Positions 1 to 9,066 of a DNA stretch of 64,000 bases are shown here, one piece after another. The notes under the pieces were generated by a model. That model had not been told where the DNA came from. It saw only the letters and a list, made by a program, of their open reading frames with translations, and ran no database searches. The stretch is from G963556115 sp963677015. Its GTDB lineage: Bacteria; Planctomycetota; SZUA-567. The stretch's first letter is position 1. Every line of letters starts with the position of its first letter. The position numbers were made by a program, and so were the translations under genes. The stretch spans positions 3,472,001 to 3,536,000 of the forward strand of contig OY781533.1 of the NCBI GenBank assembly GCA_963677015.1. The letters run 5' to 3'.

Positions 1-1
1 G

Positions 2-1372
2 CTGCAGGACAACGATAAAATAATAAGCATCAATGGTGAAGATATAGCTCCTGAGCTAACGAGTGGTTATAAAGTTTACAAAGCAATCGAGAGTAATCCC
101 GGGCAGAATGTCACATTAAAAGTGGATCGTGGCGGAAAAGTTATGGACTTCAAGCTTCCGGTTCTCGGCACCGGCACCTATGACTTCGGCTACCGTGTTT
201 CCATAGGCATAAAAGCAGTTGTTCCTGATTCCCCCGCTGAAAAATCAGGGCTTCAAGCCGGTGATTTAATCACCTCCATCGAAGTCAACGGCAAAGATTA
301 CCCACTGCTCAGTTCCGCAGGATTTATTTCTGCCATCACTTCACAGGCATTTCTACCGGTTGAGGTTGGTTATACCCGTGATGGTGAAACTCTCCACAGC
401 AAGATCAAACCGGTTTTCATGGGCTGGGATACAGAAATAGCACGCTCCGCCGACAGTTTTCTCGGAGTGGGAGTCGAAGGCTATCAGGTTAATAAAATTC
501 TTAAAGAGGATTCGCCACTTAAAGTTGGTGATATTATAACCAGCATTAACGGTCGTGATGTCAAGGATTTCACCAGCCTTCAGAAAGCTGTCACCAGTTC
601 CTGCACCTCGCCAATCATAATAAATACCAGCAGAAAACAAGGCATAAAAATCGCTCCGGAGATCTCGCTGGAGACTGCAACTGCTCAGATCGGTATTATT
701 ATGGAACCGCTGCCTGCAGTACACAAGGTGGTGAAAGACAGTGAGGCCAGCAAATTCCTGACCCCAGGCTGCACCATTACCAGTGTACTTCTAAGCCCGG
801 ATCTGCAGCAGACCGCTGTAACCTGGCTCGACCGTAATCAGCAACAGCAGCCGGTTCATATCTTCGATACCCCTGAAACCAATATTGCCAGTGCACAAAG
901 TTCCGAAATTTCCGGCTACCTTCCTTTCGGACTCAATATTGCAAAGATCAAACAGCCGGTAAAGAGTATCGGTAAAGCTGCAGTAATGGCCGCTGATAAA
1001 TCAATAGATATGTCAAAGACAATCTACCAGTTGCTGCACAGACTAATTGTCCATGATATTTCAGCCAATGCCATCTCCGGCCCAATCGGCATCCTGCGAA
1101 TTATGAAGAGCGCCGCAGAGGGTACTGACGCATTTATGAAAATCATCTCACTGCTGGCACTGCTGAGTATAAATCTTGCAGTTGTTAATCTGCTGCCATT
1201 CCCGGTTCTGGACGGAGGACATCTGGTATTTATCATTTATGAATGGATAACCAGAAGACCTCCAAGTGAAAAATTCCGTATAGCCTCACAGTATTTCGGA
1301 GCTATCTGCCTCTTTTCACTGATGATTTATGTTACCTTCAATGATGTTATCAAATGGATTTCCGGATCCTAA
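2..1372 (+). CDS. Site-2 (RseP-like) intramembrane metalloprotease, C-terminal part with three PDZ domains
   Basis: The reading frame is already open at the window edge, so the N-terminus, with the expected HExxH zinc motif, lies outside. Three PDZ-like modules follow each other: a partial one at bases 2-160 (LQDNDKIISING), a second at about 200-420 (SGLQAGDLITSI) and a third at about 455-650 (LKVGDIITSINGRDV). The C-terminal membrane part carries NLLPFPVLDGG, the conserved LDG motif that supplies the third zinc ligand in M50/site-2 proteases, followed by a last hydrophobic helix. Such proteases sit in the inner membrane and cut transmembrane substrates such as anti-sigma factors. E. coli RseP has two PDZ domains, so three is more than usual. 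A ChbG-like gene follows after 25 bases, probably co-transcribed. Confidence 0.85.
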   Translation: MQDNDKIISINGEDIAPELTSGYKVYKAIESNPGQNVTLKVDRGGKVMDFKLPVLGTGTYDFGYRVSIGIKAVVPDSPAEKSGLQAGDLITSIEVNGKDYPLLSSAGFISAITSQAFLPVEVGYTRDGETLHSKIKPVFMGWDTEIARSADSFLGVGVEGYQVNKILKEDSPLKVGDIITSINGRDVKDFTSLQKAVTSSCTSPIIINTSRKQGIKIAPEISLETATAQIGIIMEPLPAVHKVVKDSEASKFLTPGCTITSVLLSPDLQQTAVTWLDRNQQQQPVHIFDTPETNIASAQSSEISGYLPFGLNIAKIKQPVKSIGKAAVMAADKSIDMSKTIYQLLHRLIVHDISANAISGPIGILRIMKSAAEGTDAFMKIISLLALLSINLAVVNLLPFPVLDGGHLVFIIYEWITRRPPSEKFRIASQYFGAICLFSLMIYVTFNDVIKWISGS

Positions 1373-1397
1373 TGCTCTTTGCGGCATTGAGATAAAT

Positions 1398-2264
1398 ATG
1401 AAAAAAGCACTCATTGTCAACGCAGATGATCTGGGGCTGACTGATAAAGTCAGTCTCGGAATAGAAAAAAGCTACCTGCAGGGAATAGTCAGTTCCGCCA
1501 GTATAATGGCTAATACAGCAGGATTTTCAGAAGGAGTTCAGGTTGCGCTGCGCAATCCGGGACTCGGAGTGGGTATACATCTCAATATTATCCGGGGCTG
1601 GCCACTCGGTGACACCGAACAGATTCATCCGCTGCTGGATAATGACGGCAGATTTATCAGCAATATGTTTCATATCGGCAGACTTGCCGCGAACCGGGAT
1701 TTTCTCAAAGCTGCAGAGATAGAATATCGCCTCCAGATAGAGCGGGTGCTCGACAGCGGCATAAAGCCGGATCATCTTGATTTTGAAAAACACCATGGTA
1801 TCTGGAAAAATCTCTATCAAATAGGTCAAAATCTGGCCAGAGAATATAAGCTGGCACTGCGATCTTATCATGAACCGCTCCTCTTCGTATTGCAGAACCT
1901 GCCCTTCCCGGGTTATAATAAGGTCTGGAAAGCTTTACATCTGAAGTGCTATGAAACGGTTTTTCACCGCAAAACAACCGCCCCAACCCCTGATTACTTC
2001 TTCGGTCAGACCCATATCGGTAGAATAAACCGTGATTTTCTGCTCGCACTAGTACGTAATCTTCCTGATGGCGTATCGGAAATTATGACTCATCCGGGAT
2101 ACAACCTCCCGGAAAATTTTCTGGAGCATGAAACCGGTAATTCCTGGATAAATAATTTACGGGAAGCAGAAATGAATGCACTCTGTGATACCGAGGTAAG
2201 CGATTTACTGCATAATTCCGGAATAAAAGTAACCACCTTCCGCGAAGGGTTACTACACATATGA
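1398..2264 (+). CDS. YdjC/ChbG-family carbohydrate deacetylase
   Basis: This 288-residue protein belongs to the YdjC/ChbG family, metal-dependent deacetylases that remove acetyl groups from N-acetylated oligosaccharides such as chitobiose. Visible hallmarks are the N-terminal strand ALIVNADDLGL with the metal-binding Asp pair, GVGIHLNI, and DHLDFEKHHGIW, which corresponds to the family's HLDxHxH-type metal site. ATG 1398 is preferred because family members begin a few residues before NADD; an upstream in-frame start at 1329 would lie inside the protease gene. There is no strong Shine-Dalgarno, which fits translational coupling to the upstream gene. The true sugar substrate cannot be read from sequence. 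Confidence 0.85.
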   Translation: MKKALIVNADDLGLTDKVSLGIEKSYLQGIVSSASIMANTAGFSEGVQVALRNPGLGVGIHLNIIRGWPLGDTEQIHPLLDNDGRFISNMFHIGRLAANRDFLKAAEIEYRLQIERVLDSGIKPDHLDFEKHHGIWKNLYQIGQNLAREYKLALRSYHEPLLFVLQNLPFPGYNKVWKALHLKCYETVFHRKTTAPTPDYFFGQTHIGRINRDFLLALVRNLPDGVSEIMTHPGYNLPENFLEHETGNSWINNLREAEMNALCDTEVSDLLHNSGIKVTTFREGLLHI

Positions 2265-2308
2265 CACATATATTTATTGTTAACAGTCTATGATATAAGG
2301 AGATAGTA

Positions 2309-3013
2309 ATGGCAATGTATCCATTGTTCGATCCGCTGTACTTAATGATAATAATTCCTACAATCTTTCTCTCTATCTGGGCTCAGGCAAAGGTCAAAGG
2401 AGCCTACACCAAATGGAGCAAGGTGCAGAACCGCCGCGGTATGCGCGGAGCCGATGCGGCAAGAGATATGCTCAGCCGTGAAGGTATACATGATGTCAGA
2501 ATTGAGATGACCAGCGGCTGGCTCAGCGACCACTACGACCCAAGCACCAAGACACTCCGCCTCTCACCCGAAGTTTATAACGGCAGCAGCATAGCCTCAG
2601 TCGGTATTGCCTGTCATGAAGCCGGACATGCGCTACAGCATGCGCACCACTACGCCTTTCTAGGTCTTAGAAGCATGCTCGTACCCGCAGCCAATATCGG
2701 TAGTAAGCTCTCCTGGATTGTTATTTTTGCCGGTATCATACTGAACATCATGGGACTGGCGAAAATTGGCGTAGTACTCTTCGGCTTCGTTGTACTATTC
2801 CAGCTTGTCACTCTACCGGTTGAAATCAACGCCTCTTCCCGCGCCAAGCATGCTCTGGTATTCAACGGCGTTCTCAGTGACAATCATGAAATAGAAGGAG
2901 TTAATAACGTACTGGATGCCGCAGCGATGACCTATGTTGCCGCCACTATTGCAGCTCTGGGACAATTCCTCTACTATGCTCTGCGAGTTTTTGGCGGAAA
3001 CAACCGCGACTGA
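2309..3013 (+). CDS. YugP-family neutral zinc metallopeptidase (membrane-bound)
   Basis: A 234-residue membrane protein of the YugP/Zn_peptidase_2 family. The zinc motif HEAGH lies at residues 103-107, inside CHEAGHALQHA, and the downstream LPVEINASSRA matches the family's second conserved block, with a candidate glutamate ligand. There is an N-terminal hydrophobic helix (about residues 9-25) and further membrane segments at about 125-165 and 208-226. The start has a good AAGGAG site a few bases upstream. The physiological substrate is unknown for most members; membrane protein quality control is a plausible role. Confidence 0.85.
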   Translation: MAMYPLFDPLYLMIIIPTIFLSIWAQAKVKGAYTKWSKVQNRRGMRGADAARDMLSREGIHDVRIEMTSGWLSDHYDPSTKTLRLSPEVYNGSSIASVGIACHEAGHALQHAHHYAFLGLRSMLVPAANIGSKLSWIVIFAGIILNIMGLAKIGVVLFGFVVLFQLVTLPVEINASSRAKHALVFNGVLSDNHEIEGVNNVLDAAAMTYVAATIAALGQFLYYALRVFGGNNRD

Positions 3014-3096
3014 ACCCAAATGATATAGCATAAAAATGTCTCTTAATATTAACGAAAGTATGACATACTGTTCATTAGAATACAGGAAGGATCTTG

Positions 3097-4404
3097 ATGA
3101 AGCTCACCGCCGATCTGCACAGCCATTCCGGACATGCCGGAGGCGTAGGGATGATCTCACTAGACGGCATCGCCGCAACCATGGCACTAAAGGGAATTGA
3201 CGTCTTCGGCAGTGGCGACTGCCTCCAGCCGGACTGGAATCAGTTTCTGCAGCAGGAGTTTATTCAAGCCGAACCCGGACTTTTCAAGATTAAAGAAAAT
3301 ACTACCGCCCGCTTCCTGCTCCAGACCGAGGTCATATTTACTGCGCCGGCTCCGCTTGGCGGCAGAAAGACGGTGCATACCATCCTCCTGTTTCCTGACT
3401 TCGCCACAACTAAGCAAGGCATGAAACTGCTGGCAAGCTGGGAAGTAAAGCTGAATATGGGTCGTCCCTTCATAAAATGCCGGGACGCAGCGGAAGTCAG
3501 CAGCAGACTTTACTCGCTACTGGAGATTTCAGATAAGATCATGGTTATACCTGCCCATGTCCTTACACCGCAAGGAATTTACGGATCGGAACGCCCGATA
3601 ACCTTCCTTCATGAATTCTATGGTGATTTTGCCAATGAAATCTTTGCCGTTGAGACCGGACTCTCGGCTGACCCGGAGATACTGGCACTCATTCCAGAGC
3701 TTGATAACCGCACTCTAATCTCCAATTCAGACTGCCACAGTGCCGCCCTCAATCGTATAGGCCGGGAATATACCTCATTTATTGTCAGTGAGAAAAGCTA
3801 TAATGGCATTATCGCTGCCATAAAAGCCAGAAAAATTGAGTATACCGCCGAATTCACCCCATCTGAAGGCCGCTACTTCCTTACCGGTCACCGCGCCGGA
3901 AAACGCGGGCATAAAGCTGACGAGTACTGTTATTTTTCACCTGATAAATCACCAGATTTCTGCCCAATATGCGCCAAACCGCTCACGCAGGGAGTTCTGG
4001 AACGAGCACTTAATCTCTCACAGCTGCAGGGTGAGCCAAGAACGCTTGCAGATATCAGCCCCAGACAGAAATATCTTACCCTGATACCACTGACCGAGGT
4101 TATCGCCGCAGGTTTTAATGTCAAAAACTCCTCTTCACGAAAGGTGCTTGCAGAATTCGACAAAATAATTAAAATTACCGGTACCGAAGAAAAACTCTGG
4201 AATCTCGAATTCTCTACTATTCAGGAAAAGATCGGAGATATTATTACAGACTCCACTTTACAGGCGATAAAAGCCATTATTGACGGCAATTATGCATTCA
4301 GCCCTCTTGGCTATGACGGAGAATACGGTACTTTAAAACTGGGAGAAAAAGCAGAGTGGTTCGGACAGGAAGTAATATGCGGCGGCACAAAAGGTCTTTT
4401 TTAA
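3097..4404 (+). CDS. EndoQ-like PHP-domain DNA endonuclease
   Basis: This 435-residue protein matches the family of endonuclease Q, which nicks DNA 5' of deaminated bases (uracil, hypoxanthine) and abasic sites. Seen: an N-terminal PHP domain starting LTADLHSHSGH, then KGIDVFGSGDCLQPDW, PAHVLTPQGIYG, and SNSDCHSAALNRIGREYT, each a metal-binding PHP block. After residue 270 there is a four-cysteine zinc knuckle: a cysteine in EYCYF and a CPIC pair form its core. The C-terminal helical part completes the family length of about 420-440. ATG 3097 is preferred over TTG 3094 because AGGAAGG sits 7 bases upstream. EndoQ is best known from Thermococcales and a few bacteria. Activity itself is inferred. 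Confidence 0.75.
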   Translation: MKLTADLHSHSGHAGGVGMISLDGIAATMALKGIDVFGSGDCLQPDWNQFLQQEFIQAEPGLFKIKENTTARFLLQTEVIFTAPAPLGGRKTVHTILLFPDFATTKQGMKLLASWEVKLNMGRPFIKCRDAAEVSSRLYSLLEISDKIMVIPAHVLTPQGIYGSERPITFLHEFYGDFANEIFAVETGLSADPEILALIPELDNRTLISNSDCHSAALNRIGREYTSFIVSEKSYNGIIAAIKARKIEYTAEFTPSEGRYFLTGHRAGKRGHKADEYCYFSPDKSPDFCPICAKPLTQGVLERALNLSQLQGEPRTLADISPRQKYLTLIPLTEVIAAGFNVKNSSSRKVLAEFDKIIKITGTEEKLWNLEFSTIQEKIGDIITDSTLQAIKAIIDGNYAFSPLGYDGEYGTLKLGEKAEWFGQEVICGGTKGLF

Positions 4405-4431
4405 TTCTGTAGTACAGGAACGGAAACAGCA

Positions 4432-4635
4432 ATGAATAAATATGTCAGAATAGGTTTTTTCCCGATCATGATCTTGGCAGGTATCTTCACAGTCACCATG
4501 TGCAGCCTGATTACTGCACCGATAGCATTCTACCATTGGCTGAAAGAACGCCGGCTGGCACCGCAGGATCTTGCAAATGATGAGAAGTATATCGCTGAAT
4601 TTCAAGCCGGCCTGACCGAAAAACAGCAGCAGTAA
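4432..4635 (+). CDS. Small single-pass membrane protein, unknown function
   Basis: A 67-residue protein with one strong hydrophobic segment (about residues 7-31) followed by a charged cytoplasmic-type tail (KERRLAPQDL, then AEFQAGLTEKQQQ). An AGGAAC stretch lies upstream of the ATG. It begins 27 bases after the EndoQ-like gene and ends 8 bases before the convergent acyltransferase stop. I do not recognise a family. Codon usage and the placement of charged residues after the helix suggest a real small membrane protein. Confidence 0.55.
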   Translation: MNKYVRIGFFPIMILAGIFTVTMCSLITAPIAFYHWLKERRLAPQDLANDEKYIAEFQAGLTEKQQQ

Positions 4636-4643
4636 AAGAGTAT

Positions 4644-5312
4644 TCAGCCCATACGCCGATGCAGCTTAACCCCGGATAATTCTGCAATCTGCTCCATAAT
4701 CATCAGTGATAACTCAGCAACGAGCTCTTTACGCTCCTCTTTTTCAGCGGTATGATACAAGCGACTCATAGCAGAAGTATCGATCAGTTTACCATAATTA
4801 ATCTCAGCCCGCGCTCTGAAATTAAATTTCTGCCCCGGAGCATAAATATCTCTGGTACCACGTAATCCTACCGGCAGAACCGGCGCACCGCTTTCCAGAG
4901 CCAGCAGAGCGGCACCGGGTCTTGGAAGCCGTAAATTCACTCCATTATTCAGATGTCCCTCCGGAAATATCATTACCCGCTCACCCTTCTGCAGATACGC
5001 AAGAGCCAGACCAAACATCCTGGCGATACTCTCTTTATTCTGCCGGTTCACCGGAATGCATTTGCCGCAGCGTAGGATATATCCGAAAAAATCCTCACGG
5101 AACGACTCCTCCTGCACCACGGTATGACAGGGAGAGAGCCGAGTCATATTTACCAGCGCTGTTATCATCACCCCGTCAATCAAACTGGAATGGTTTGGCG
5201 CTATAATAACCGCGCCGCGCCGGGGCAGTCTGTCTCTGTCGTTGATCTTTTTTACCAGCCAGCGTATACTCAGATAGCTGCCTGCACGCACAAGCGGAAA
5301 GGATTTAATCAT
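4644..5312 (-). CDS. 1-acyl-sn-glycerol-3-phosphate acyltransferase (PlsC family)
   Basis: This 222-residue protein carries the four PlsC blocks: APNHSSLIDGV (the catalytic HxxxxD-type motif), GKCIPVNRQ, IFPEGHL and ALESGAPVLPVGL. PlsC enzymes transfer an acyl group to lysophosphatidic acid, making phosphatidic acid at the cytoplasmic membrane face. Its start codon directly abuts the stop codon of the upstream Hsp33 gene, so the two are probably co-transcribed and translationally coupled. In block III the usual EGTRS reads EGHLN, a common variant. A related lysophospholipid acyltransferase cannot be excluded. Confidence 0.85.
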   Translation of the reverse strand: MIKSFPLVRAGSYLSIRWLVKKINDRDRLPRRGAVIIAPNHSSLIDGVMITALVNMTRLSPCHTVVQEESFREDFFGYILRCGKCIPVNRQNKESIARMFGLALAYLQKGERVMIFPEGHLNNGVNLRLPRPGAALLALESGAPVLPVGLRGTRDIYAPGQKFNFRARAEINYGKLIDTSAMSRLYHTAEKEERKELVAELSLMIMEQIAELSGVKLHRRMG

Positions 5313-6194
5313 TTACAGCAGACCCTTTATTTCACTGTCAGTTATGGAATACCCTTCCCCGCAAAAGTGGCAATTCACATCCTGCCCCTTGCCCGCATTT
5401 GCAATCTCCTGCAACTCAATTTTATCCAGCGATTCCAGCATCTTCAATACCCGCTCACGTGAGCAGTCACAGGCAAAACCAAACTCACTGACCCCGGTTA
5501 TATCCAGATCAGGGAGCGAAAGCACACTCTTAAGTTTGTCCCAGTTATACTCCCCGAGAAGAAAATCATATACCTCTTTACGGTCAAAGCTCTCAAGTAC
5601 CGGTATAAAATCTTCCGGACTGCCATCCGGCATTCTTTCTGCAATGAGTGCCACGACTTTGTCTATATAATTATCTTTAAGCCCGGCATAAATCTCGACC
5701 GCTGTCGGCCGTTGCAGAGTTTCATTATAATACCGGGCCAGTGCTGCCCGGATACTTGCCGGCTTGAGGCGATAGACAGAATTGGCAATAACCTTGCTGT
5801 CGTTAAACTGCAGAACACAGAAACGCCCTTCCGAGACCAGCACATCCTCTATCTGCAGATCATCTTTACCGTCAAGCTCATTTATAATCTTAATATTAGT
5901 ATAACCCCGTAACCCGCCGCTGGCCGAAGCTTCAAAAACCCCTCCCTGCACACTGTCATCGGTGATAAGCTGCATACTTATCTTCTCATCCTCACCGGCA
6001 ATATTACTGGCCATCGCAGCCACTGCCGCCATACCATGCCCGAGGACAAGTGAAGCCGCAGGTCCTGAAAGATGCCGTCTTTCCAAGGTTTTCACCGACT
6101 CTGTCACATCAACAAAGGTTACCGCAATCTTACTCTTCTCACTCAAAGCTGCTATCGCACTATCCACTTTAAACTCCCTGTTCAGTAAGTTCAT
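5313..6194 (-). CDS. hslO: Redox-regulated chaperone Hsp33
   Basis: A 293-residue Hsp33 homologue, a holdase switched on by oxidation. The N-terminal core has TESVKTLERRH and GPAASLVLGHGMAAVAAMA, the typical Hsp33 beginning, followed by GGLRGYTN. Near the C-terminus the four zinc cysteines are present as CDC (within FACDCSRERV) and CHFC (within NCHFCGEGY), the redox switch. ATG 6194 gives the usual family length; the frame stays open to an earlier ATG at 6290, which would add 32 basic, unconserved residues. Neither start has a strong ribosome-binding site. It lies upstream of, and touches, plsC. Confidence 0.85.
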   Translation of the reverse strand: MNLLNREFKVDSAIAALSEKSKIAVTFVDVTESVKTLERRHLSGPAASLVLGHGMAAVAAMASNIAGEDEKISMQLITDDSVQGGVFEASASGGLRGYTNIKIINELDGKDDLQIEDVLVSEGRFCVLQFNDSKVIANSVYRLKPASIRAALARYYNETLQRPTAVEIYAGLKDNYIDKVVALIAERMPDGSPEDFIPVLESFDRKEVYDFLLGEYNWDKLKSVLSLPDLDITGVSEFGFACDCSRERVLKMLESLDKIELQEIANAGKGQDVNCHFCGEGYSITDSEIKGLL

Positions 6195-6543
6195 GAAATA
6201 GATTACTACATCTGTTTCATTATATGGATATAACCGTTTTCTTCCATAATGATTTTGCTCCTCTCTCCTTTTTTTACTGCAAAATCTCATAATTCACAAT
6301 ACCAAAGCATCTGACCATCATATAATCATAATATGCAATATCTCCGTTACTCTAAAGATGTTAAAAACTCCTAGCCACTTTATTACATATGATAAAAGGC
6401 TATAATAAAGCTACAGGGTTGTAAATAATATCGCAACCATTCTGAAAGTATTAATCTCCAGCAATATACAGCTGAAAACTTTATTATACTGAATATATTT
6501 TTTACTGCACAATATTATTATTACCAGAAAAGGAGGCAGCTAC

Positions 6544-7173
6544 ATGCCTGAAAACTTTAACCTGAAATGCTTGCCAACCGGTCCTTTCGATGTCAACACC
6601 TATATCATTACCTCAGACAGTGACAATATTATTATTGATCCGGGAGGAAGTGTTGAAGAGATACTTGAAAACATAGATCAGAGCAAAAAAACTATAATTC
6701 TCCTGACGCACTCACATTTTGACCATCTCGGAGGTCTCAATGAACTACTCGACACCCTGCCGGCAGGAACTGAATATTTCGCCCACGCCGAGTGTGCGAA
6801 ACGGGCCAGTGACCCTGAACTAAACCTGAGCCGTATGATTATAGGAAAACCCTATACTGCCGTACCTGCGACAAAAACCCTCAGTGATAATGAAAAATTT
6901 ACCGCTGCCGGCACAAAAATCATCTCCCTGCACGTACCCGGTCACGCTCCGGGACACCTCTGTTTTTATCTGCCAGAAAAAGGCCTGCTATTCAGTGGCG
7001 ACACACTTTTCAACCACAGTATAGGCAGAACTGATCTCCCGGGAGGAGACGGCTGGGATCTGGTGGAAAATTGTCGGAAACTGCTGACAACCCTCCCTGG
7101 CGAGACAGTTGTTCACCCGGGTCACGGACCGGCTACCACTATCGAACAGGAAAAATCCAATCCATTCCTGTAA
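6544..7173 (+). CDS. Metallo-beta-lactamase fold hydrolase (glyoxalase II/YcbL-like), copy 1
   Basis: A 209-residue MBL-fold hydrolase. The zinc ligands are clear: THSHFDHLGG, HVPGHAPGHL, LLFSGDTLF and VVHPGHGPAT. The short, single-domain shape resembles YcbL-type glyoxalase II-like thioesterases rather than beta-lactamases, so a thioester or similar substrate is likely. A strong AAAGGAGG site precedes the ATG. A paralogue follows at 7560. The closest distinguishing motif is the loop IGRTDLPGGDG, also seen in YcbL and persulfide dioxygenase relatives. Confidence 0.8.
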   Translation: MPENFNLKCLPTGPFDVNTYIITSDSDNIIIDPGGSVEEILENIDQSKKTIILLTHSHFDHLGGLNELLDTLPAGTEYFAHAECAKRASDPELNLSRMIIGKPYTAVPATKTLSDNEKFTAAGTKIISLHVPGHAPGHLCFYLPEKGLLFSGDTLFNHSIGRTDLPGGDGWDLVENCRKLLTTLPGETVVHPGHGPATTIEQEKSNPFL

Positions 7174-7423
7174 ACAGCAAATTTCAAATCGCAGCAAATC
7201 AGCATTAATGTGCTTTCCCGACAACAAAAAACTACCTCACAACGGGAAAGCACAATACAAAACAAGCACAATATAACGAAATAGCAGTTGTAATCATAAG
7301 CTTATATTCGAGTTTAAACAACAACACAAAACCCCACAACACACTATCACACAAGATATTAATTAGCCATATCAAAACAGCACATCTATCCGAGTCGAAC
7401 ACAAACTGTAGCATATTTTTTAT

Positions 7424-7451
7424 TTGACTTACAATGTCAAAATCATATAGT
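7424..7451 (+). promoter_or_regulatory. Putative sigma-70-type promoter for second MBL gene
   Basis: TTGACT and TATAGT are separated by 16 bases. They lie about 110 bases before the start at 7560. The 386-base gap 7174-7559 is otherwise AT-rich, and I see no further gene or clear hairpin in it. Confidence 0.4.
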
Positions 7452-7559
7452 CTTTTTTAAAAATATGTATCTAAATAGTAATTTCACCCAAGGAGAAAGT
7501 ATTAGCAACAGCTATAAGATTTTAGTATAAAAATCACGAAAGAGGGCTGATTATAAATT

Positions 7560-8222
7560 ATGAGTACAATAAGTGAAGAGACCAAAATCGAGATAGACTG
7601 CCTGATTACCGGCGAGCTCAAAGTCAACACCTTTCTGATACACAATGACACCAGTGTTATAGTTATTGATCCCGGTGGCGATCCGGAAAAAATAATTACT
7701 GCAGTCAAAGATTATACCAATGTTTTGCTACTGCTGACCCATTGCCATTACGATCATAGCGGTGCTGTCAATGAAGTCTATAATGCTCTACCTCAGGCCA
7801 TTTTCGCAGCCCATGACAAATGTCTTAAGACCGGTCGGGATCCGATTAAAAACCTCAGCCGCTTTTTACTCAACACAACCTACAGCATCGACCTTGATCC
7901 CGATTTCCACCTGCAAGATAACAAGCAGTTTGAATTCGATCAAATAAAAATATTACCCCTGCACAGCACCGGACACAGCCCCGGGCACCTCTGTTATTAT
8001 CTGCCGCAACAACGTCTGTTATTCTGCGGTGATCTGCTTACTGCTGAAGATATTGGCCGTCATGATGTCCCCGGAAGCAGCTTGACACACATGATTGAAG
8101 ACTGTAAAGACCTGTTGTCTCACATTCCAGCCGACACGCTGATTTATCCAGGTCACGGAGAAGAGATTAAGGCAGAAAAAGTGAAGCATACCAACCCTCA
8201 CCTGCAAAAATTTTACCGCTGA
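7560..8222 (+). CDS. Metallo-beta-lactamase fold hydrolase, copy 2
   Basis: A 220-residue paralogue of the upstream hydrolase. It keeps THCHYDHSGA, HSTGHSPGHL, LLFCGDLLT and IYPGHGEE, so the binuclear zinc site is intact. It aligns end to end with copy 1, with the same KVNTF/DVNTY opening and the same IGR-x-D-x-PG loop, indicating a tandem duplication. Sequence has diverged considerably and a 386-base gap with its own candidate promoter separates them, so the two probably differ in substrate or regulation. The ribosome-binding site is weak (AGAGGG, about 12 bases upstream). Confidence 0.8.
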   Translation: MSTISEETKIEIDCLITGELKVNTFLIHNDTSVIVIDPGGDPEKIITAVKDYTNVLLLLTHCHYDHSGAVNEVYNALPQAIFAAHDKCLKTGRDPIKNLSRFLLNTTYSIDLDPDFHLQDNKQFEFDQIKILPLHSTGHSPGHLCYYLPQQRLLFCGDLLTAEDIGRHDVPGSSLTHMIEDCKDLLSHIPADTLIYPGHGEEIKAEKVKHTNPHLQKFYR

Positions 8223-8265
8223 AGCGGTTCTAAGTCTCCTGTACTATCCCATAGTAAGAGAAAAA

Positions 8266-8301
8266 CTCCGGCAGTTGAAATACTGCCTGCAACTGCCGGA
8301 G
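8266..8301. terminator. Hairpin between convergent genes
   Basis: A perfect 12-bp inverted repeat (CTCCGGCAGTTG) with a 12-base loop follows the MBL gene by about 40 bases. Five T follow on the minus-strand reading only, so it may end read-through from either side. Confidence 0.6.
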
Positions 8302-8448
8302 ACACTTATAAAACATAAAATTATAAATGCAACATACATTCCGCAATAAATAATATCCTGTAAATTCGAATTATCAGCCGCTACTGATTTCACTCTTAAG
8401 TAATTACTATATTGCCGGGAATCAATAATTCTTTATTCCAAAAAAAAA

Positions 8449-8474
8449 TGCCTGCGGATAAACCTCCGCAGGCA
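8449..8474 (-). terminator. Intrinsic terminator of the lipoprotein gene
   Basis: A perfect 10-bp stem (TGCCTGCGGA), 6-base loop, followed on the minus strand by a run of about 9 T. It lies 23 bases past the stop at 8498. Confidence 0.85.
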
Positions 8475-8497
8475 AAAAACATTTCAGAATCCGCTGA

Positions 8498-8932
8498 TTA
8501 AAACTCTTCGAAATCCATCTCAGCACTCTGCTCCACTCCACCCGGCCAGAGATTATCCTGATACTCACGATCCACATACTCCATATCGCCGGAAATGGCA
8601 GCCTCAGTATGCCCCGCACCTGGAATCTCAACATCATCAAGAGCAACATTATTGAACTGACCGCCAGCACCAGCCATACTCATAAGATCATTATCCAAAT
8701 TGGTCTCATGAATCGGCGCAAAGCTCTGATTTACCGGTTCATCCTTCTGCGCAAGCTTTGGCAGCTTTTTGAAAACCGGTGCCGGTGCCTCAACATCTAC
8801 AACCTGCTTCTGACCTGCTTTAGGTACACACAATCCGTCTTTACAGGCAAGTTCTTCAGACTTATCCTTGCAGCCAGTAGCAGAAAATACCATAACCAAA
8901 AGCGCGAAAACGCTCAAAATTTTAATACTCAT
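8498..8932 (-). CDS. Putative lipoprotein, unknown function
   Basis: A 144-residue protein with a lipoprotein signal: a hydrophobic stretch (ILSVFALLVMVFSATG) ends at Cys21 in SATGC, and CKDK follows. The mature part has a second close cysteine pair (ACKDGLC), then a low-complexity acidic and proline-containing region with no domain I can name. An AGGGG ribosome-binding site precedes the ATG. It lies on the same strand directly downstream of the chemosensory genes, 134 bases after cheW, and ends at a strong terminator. It may be the last gene of that operon or a separate unit. Confidence 0.65.
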   Translation of the reverse strand: MSIKILSVFALLVMVFSATGCKDKSEELACKDGLCVPKAGQKQVVDVEAPAPVFKKLPKLAQKDEPVNQSFAPIHETNLDNDLMSMAGAGGQFNNVALDDVEIPGAGHTEAAISGDMEYVDREYQDNLWPGGVEQSAEMDFEEF

Positions 8933-9066
8933 AACATCCCCTTATATCCTGATTAACCTAATAGTTACACAAAGCATTTCAATTATCTTCGTATAACTTA
9001 TCGGATATAAGTTGATATTTTCTCTACCTAAAATTTAAAAAATAACCAATTGAATTATTATAATTA

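Noticed and set aside
7232..7414. Minus-strand 60-codon frame in the gap between the MBL genes
   Set aside because: AT-rich hydrophobic translation without ribosome-binding site; likely chance.
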